Of a stretch of 64,000 bases of DNA, positions 61,337 to 64,000 are shown one piece after another; within the stretch, counting starts at the first letter, position 1, and every line of letters starts with the position of its first letter. Location: the IMG/VR virus record IMGVR_UViG_3300042939_000736, positions 1-64,000 of that record. The stretch is one strand, 5' to 3'. The position numbers and the translations under genes are program-made. The DNA comes from a virus. Under the pieces are notes generated by a model. The model did not search any database, was not told where the DNA came from, and saw nothing but the letters and a program-made list of their open reading frames with translations.

Positions 61337-63015
61337 TGATAACTTTAGTAACTGGATTGTGGGATATAGGTAGAGGTGACCTTAAAGAAGGGTGGTCAAG
61401 AAATTTTGATTTCTATTTAGAAAGATTTAGAGATATTTTAAAAATAGATTGTAATCTTATTATTTTTGGTGATGAAGAATTACATAAGTTTGTATTATCA
61501 GAAAATAGGGACAAAACAAAAACAAAATTTATCACAAGAAACTTAGATTGGTTTAGAAACAACGAATATTTTGAAAAAATTCAAAACATAAGAAAAGACC
61601 CGAAATGGTTTAATCAAGTTGGGTGGTTAAAAGATTCGACCCAATCAACTTTAGAAATGTACAATCCTTTGGTCATGTCCAAAATGTTTTTATTACATGA
61701 CGCGATGTTACTTGATCCATTCAATTCTGAAAAGTTATATTGGATTGATGCGGGAATTACAAATACTGTAAATTTAGGTTATTTTACAAATGACGATGTT
61801 TTATCAAAAATTGACAAATTATTAAACAACTTTACTTTCTTAGCATTTCCTTATGAAACAGATACAGAAATACACGGATTTTCAATAAAAGGAATGACGG
61901 ATTACATAGGAAAAAAACCAGATATGGTATGTAGGGGAGGATTTTTTGGTGGCCCAAAGCATTTAATTTCTGAAATGAATGTTAATTACTATCAAACATT
62001 AATTAGTACTCTTTCTGATGGATACATGGGAACAGAAGAAAGTATCTTTACTATTTTAACCTATAACTTACCTACCATAATAGATTTTTGTAAAATTGAT
62101 TCTAATGGTTTAGTTTATAAATTTTTTGAAGACATAAAAAATAATCAAGTTGTTATAGAAAACACTTCGGTTACGAAGTTTGAAAAAAAACCAATATCAT
62201 ATTCTGGAGGCGTCGGATTATATGTTATAACATTTAATTCACCAAAACAATTTGAAGTTTTGATTGAATCTATGTTAGAATACGATCCTTCGTTTTTAAG
62301 TAAAACTAAAAAGTTTTTATTGGATAATTCTACAGATTTAACTACAAGTAAAGAATACAAAAATTTGTGTAGTTTATATGATTTTGAACATATCAAAAAA
62401 AATAATATAGGCATAACTGGTGGCAGACAATTTATCGCCGAACATTTTAACCAACAGGATGACTTGGATACTTATTATTTTTTTGAAGATGATATGGCTT
62501 TTTACAAAAAAGATTCCGGTGTTTGTAAAAATGGTTTTTCAAGATACATTAAACACATTTTTGATATTACTCAAGAAATAATAAAAAAAGAAAATTTTGA
62601 TTTTTTAAAACTTAATTTTACCGAATTTTTTGGAAGTCATGATAAGCAGTGGGCTTGGTACAATGTACCTCAAACATTTAGGGAAAAACATTGGCCAAAA
62701 AACAAAAGTCTACCAAAACAAGGTTTGGACCCAAATTCACCTAATTTAGAGTTCAAACATATAAAATCACATAGAGGTTTAGCATATGCATCAGGAGAAA
62801 TTTATTTATCAAATTGGCCAATACTTATGACTAAAAATGGTAATTATAATTGTTATCTGAAAACAAAATTTAAAAATCCTTATGAACAAACATTGATGAG
62901 CCATTGTTATCAAGAAACAATCAAAGGAAATATTTTTGGATCTGTTTTACTATTGACACCAACAGAACATAATAGATTTGACTTTTATGATTCTAAATTA
63001 AGAAAAGAATGTTGA
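61336..63015 (+). CDS. HtrL/YibB-like domain fused to a GT-A glycosyltransferase domain
   Basis: Residues 1-260 resemble HtrL/YibB-family proteins: ITLVTGLWDIGRGDLKEGWS, LIIFGDEELHKFV, and NPLVMSKMFLLHDAMLLDPF followed by KLYWIDAGITNTVN and RGGFFGGPKHLI. These are GT-A-fold proteins with a WIDAG metal site. Residues 285-559 form a second GT-A domain: GLYVITFNSPKQFEVLIESM, FLLDNSTDLTTSKEYKN, IGITGGRQFIAEHFNQQDDL, YYFFEDDMAFYKKDSG (EDD). Phage and pathogen relatives sit in polysaccharide and protein-glycosylation loci. It ends the gene trio that starts at 59085. Confidence 0.75.
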   Translation: MITLVTGLWDIGRGDLKEGWSRNFDFYLERFRDILKIDCNLIIFGDEELHKFVLSENRDKTKTKFITRNLDWFRNNEYFEKIQNIRKDPKWFNQVGWLKDSTQSTLEMYNPLVMSKMFLLHDAMLLDPFNSEKLYWIDAGITNTVNLGYFTNDDVLSKIDKLLNNFTFLAFPYETDTEIHGFSIKGMTDYIGKKPDMVCRGGFFGGPKHLISEMNVNYYQTLISTLSDGYMGTEESIFTILTYNLPTIIDFCKIDSNGLVYKFFEDIKNNQVVIENTSVTKFEKKPISYSGGVGLYVITFNSPKQFEVLIESMLEYDPSFLSKTKKFLLDNSTDLTTSKEYKNLCSLYDFEHIKKNNIGITGGRQFIAEHFNQQDDLDTYYFFEDDMAFYKKDSGVCKNGFSRYIKHIFDITQEIIKKENFDFLKLNFTEFFGSHDKQWAWYNVPQTFREKHWPKNKSLPKQGLDPNSPNLEFKHIKSHRGLAYASGEIYLSNWPILMTKNGNYNCYLKTKFKNPYEQTLMSHCYQETIKGNIFGSVLLLTPTEHNRFDFYDSKLRKEC

Positions 63016-63021
63016 TTGATA

Positions 63022-63029
63022 TATTTATA
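63022..63029 (+). promoter_or_regulatory. TATTTATA box before the gene at 63043
   Basis: TATTTATAATAAAAAC lies 13 bases before the ATG at 63043, just after the preceding stop. Confidence 0.5.
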
Positions 63030-63042
63030 ATAAAAACAATTA

Positions 63043-63510
63043 ATGGAATTTTTTATTAAAAAGAATGCCACTCTCCCTTTGTTGAAAATGCAGGTTGTTA
63101 AGGATGGTAGGAGTGATTTTAACAAGATGATGGATCTAATTGAAAGCTCTGCTGTGTTTTTTTCTATGGTTGACATAGAAACAGGTATACCTAAAATTGT
63201 TACAAGACCGGCAGGATTTGTGTCCAAAAAATTGTTAGACCCAAACGCCGACCCTGAATATTATATATATTATCAATTTACAAACAAAGACACAAAAAAA
63301 GTCGGAAGATACGAAGGTCAATTTCTTTTTAGAAATGATGACGGTGTATTAATTTTACCAATTAGAGAAAAGTTATTTATAAATGTACAAGAAAGTTTTA
63401 TTGCTGATGACTTACCATATGATTCTTGTTATGTAAGTGAATTCCCTTGTTGTATTTCACCCAACCCATTTCCACCAAACACAACAACAACCACAACTTT
63501 ATTTTTTTAA
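63043..63510 (+). CDS. Virion-type protein with poly-Thr end, 155 aa
   Basis: The sequence (DLIESSAVFFSMVDIETGIP; RPAGFVSKKLLDPNADPEYY; KVGRYEGQFLFRNDDGVLIL) looks like a beta-barrel structural protein and resembles phage tail/baseplate accessory proteins of uncultured marine phages, although I cannot assign a family. It ends in Cys-Cys and a TTTTTTLFF tail, comparable to the poly-Thr end of the 6647 gene. Its own box-type promoter suggests late expression. Confidence 0.65.
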   Translation: MEFFIKKNATLPLLKMQVVKDGRSDFNKMMDLIESSAVFFSMVDIETGIPKIVTRPAGFVSKKLLDPNADPEYYIYYQFTNKDTKKVGRYEGQFLFRNDDGVLILPIREKLFINVQESFIADDLPYDSCYVSEFPCCISPNPFPPNTTTTTTLFF

Positions 63511-63552
63511 ATTTGTTTTATCATAAGTTGATAAAGGTAATTTTTACTTCTA

Positions 63553-63560
63553 TATTTATT
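63553..63560 (+). promoter_or_regulatory. TATTTATT box in the gap before the 3' partial gene
   Basis: It lies 55 bases before the ATG at 63616. The remaining leader contains a small CCGA/TCGG hairpin. Because the polymerase-like gene is expected to be early, the box may not act as a late promoter here. Confidence 0.3.
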
Positions 63561-63615
63561 TACGAAGGTAAATGCCGACCTTATTCGGTAGCTAATACAC
63601 CAAAAGTAAATAATT

Positions 63616-64000
63616 ATGATATCACAAGAAGAAATTGAACAGTTTCTTCAGGGAAATGATCCTGAGGAATTTATCGTATCTGTAGAATACGACTATGTAT
63701 CCGACAAAATTTTTAAAATTAAAGAAGTTCCAGGAAAGGGAAAACAAATCCAACGAGATACTTTAATATCATTTGCTTGGGTGGGGGATTTACGTAATCT
63801 TAACTTTTATTCAAAATCAAAGGCGTTACAAAAAGAAGCCATGACAAAACATGGTATCATTATAGAAAAACTACGAACTGACGGAAACGAACGATTAGAG
63901 AATGGTTTAACATTTCTTGTTAAGTCCATGAAAGGTTATAGAAACCTTATTCAGTTTTTTAGAGAAGGTGGTGTTGATCCTTGGGGTGATAATGTAAAGG
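63616..64000 (+). CDS. Probable family B DNA polymerase, N-terminal part (3' truncated by window)
   Basis: The visible 128 residues (MISQEEIEQFLQGNDPEEFI; IKEVPGKGKQIQRDTLISFA with WVGDLRNLNFY; KHGIIIEKLRTDGNERLENG; MKGYRNLIQFFREGGVDPWG) match, from memory, the N-terminal domain preceding the exonuclease domain in family B DNA polymerases of Bacteroidetes-type T4-like phages. The exonuclease and polymerase motifs would be outside the window, so it cannot be confirmed. The frame is open to the last base. Confidence 0.5.
   Translation, partial: MISQEEIEQFLQGNDPEEFIVSVEYDYVSDKIFKIKEVPGKGKQIQRDTLISFAWVGDLRNLNFYSKSKALQKEAMTKHGIIIEKLRTDGNERLENGLTFLVKSMKGYRNLIQFFREGGVDPWGDNVK

Noticed and set aside
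63447-63638. Frame spanning the end of the 155-residue gene and the gap before the polymerase-like gene
   Set aside because: It overlaps coding sequence in another frame and lacks any protein-like pattern.
1-64000. tRNA genes, integrase/attachment sites or insertion sequences
   Set aside because: No cloverleaf-like sequence with CCA-type acceptor, no transposase or integrase and no terminal inverted repeats were noticed on reading both strands; a dedicated tRNA scan would be needed to exclude divergent tRNAs.

Overview
The window looks like part of the genome of an uncultured, AT-rich, T4-type myovirus. The head-gene order is diagnostic: gp17-like large terminase, gp20-like portal, gp21-like prohead protease, an acidic scaffold-like protein and a gp23-like major capsid protein. 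A gp5-like baseplate protein and a gp55-like late sigma factor follow on the other strand. The host is probably a member of Bacteroidetes (Flavobacteriia-like). Almost no gene has a Shine-Dalgarno sequence, leaders are short and A-rich, and the phage carries a ribosomal protein bS21 whose sequence resembles the Bacteroidetes form. The host assignment is inference.

Layout. 1-4.8 kb: the end of a nucleotidyltransferase-like gene and four overlapping unknown genes with low-complexity acidic or basic stretches, closed by a terminator. 4.8-15.0 kb: the head morphogenesis block, with the bS21 gene inserted on the minus strand. 15.1-23.2 kb: small virion-type genes, then a minus-strand baseplate/tail block. 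23.2-36.0 kb: a dense minus-strand run with the gp55-like sigma factor, PhoH ATPase, a HAD-like protein, dUTPase, a DnaQ/PolB-type exonuclease and, threaded among them, six glycosyltransferases and a small sugar/acyl cassette (NeuD/PglD-like acyltransferase, BKACE enzyme, DegT-like protein, GNAT). 36.1-38.8 kb: minus-strand small genes including WYL-like and LETM1-like domains. 38.9-52.5 kb: three plus-strand adhesin/fibre genes: a 958-residue protein with a papain-like C-terminal domain, a Thr-Pro-rich protein, and a 3313-residue protein with about 877 Gly-Thr-Xaa triplets. 52.5-63.0 kb: a three-domain glycosyltransferase/methyltransferase, two LamG-type virion proteins, and further glycosyltransferases (GT9, GT60-like, GT90-like, HtrL/YibB plus GT-A). 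63.0-64.0 kb: a small gene and the start of a probable family B DNA polymerase.

Working together. The gp55-like factor probably drives late transcription; a TATTTAT(A/T) or TATAAATA box lies just upstream of many transcription units on both strands. The most interesting signal is the pairing of a giant, proline-free, Thr-rich collagen-like fibre with enzyme families known elsewhere to O-glycosylate proteins. These are an Aah/TibC-type autotransporter heptosyltransferase domain directly downstream of the fibre gene and a Skp1-type GlcNAc transferase, plus an aminosugar/acyl-CoA cassette. I infer that this phage decorates its own fibres with a complex O-glycan, a virion-modification system I do not know to be described.
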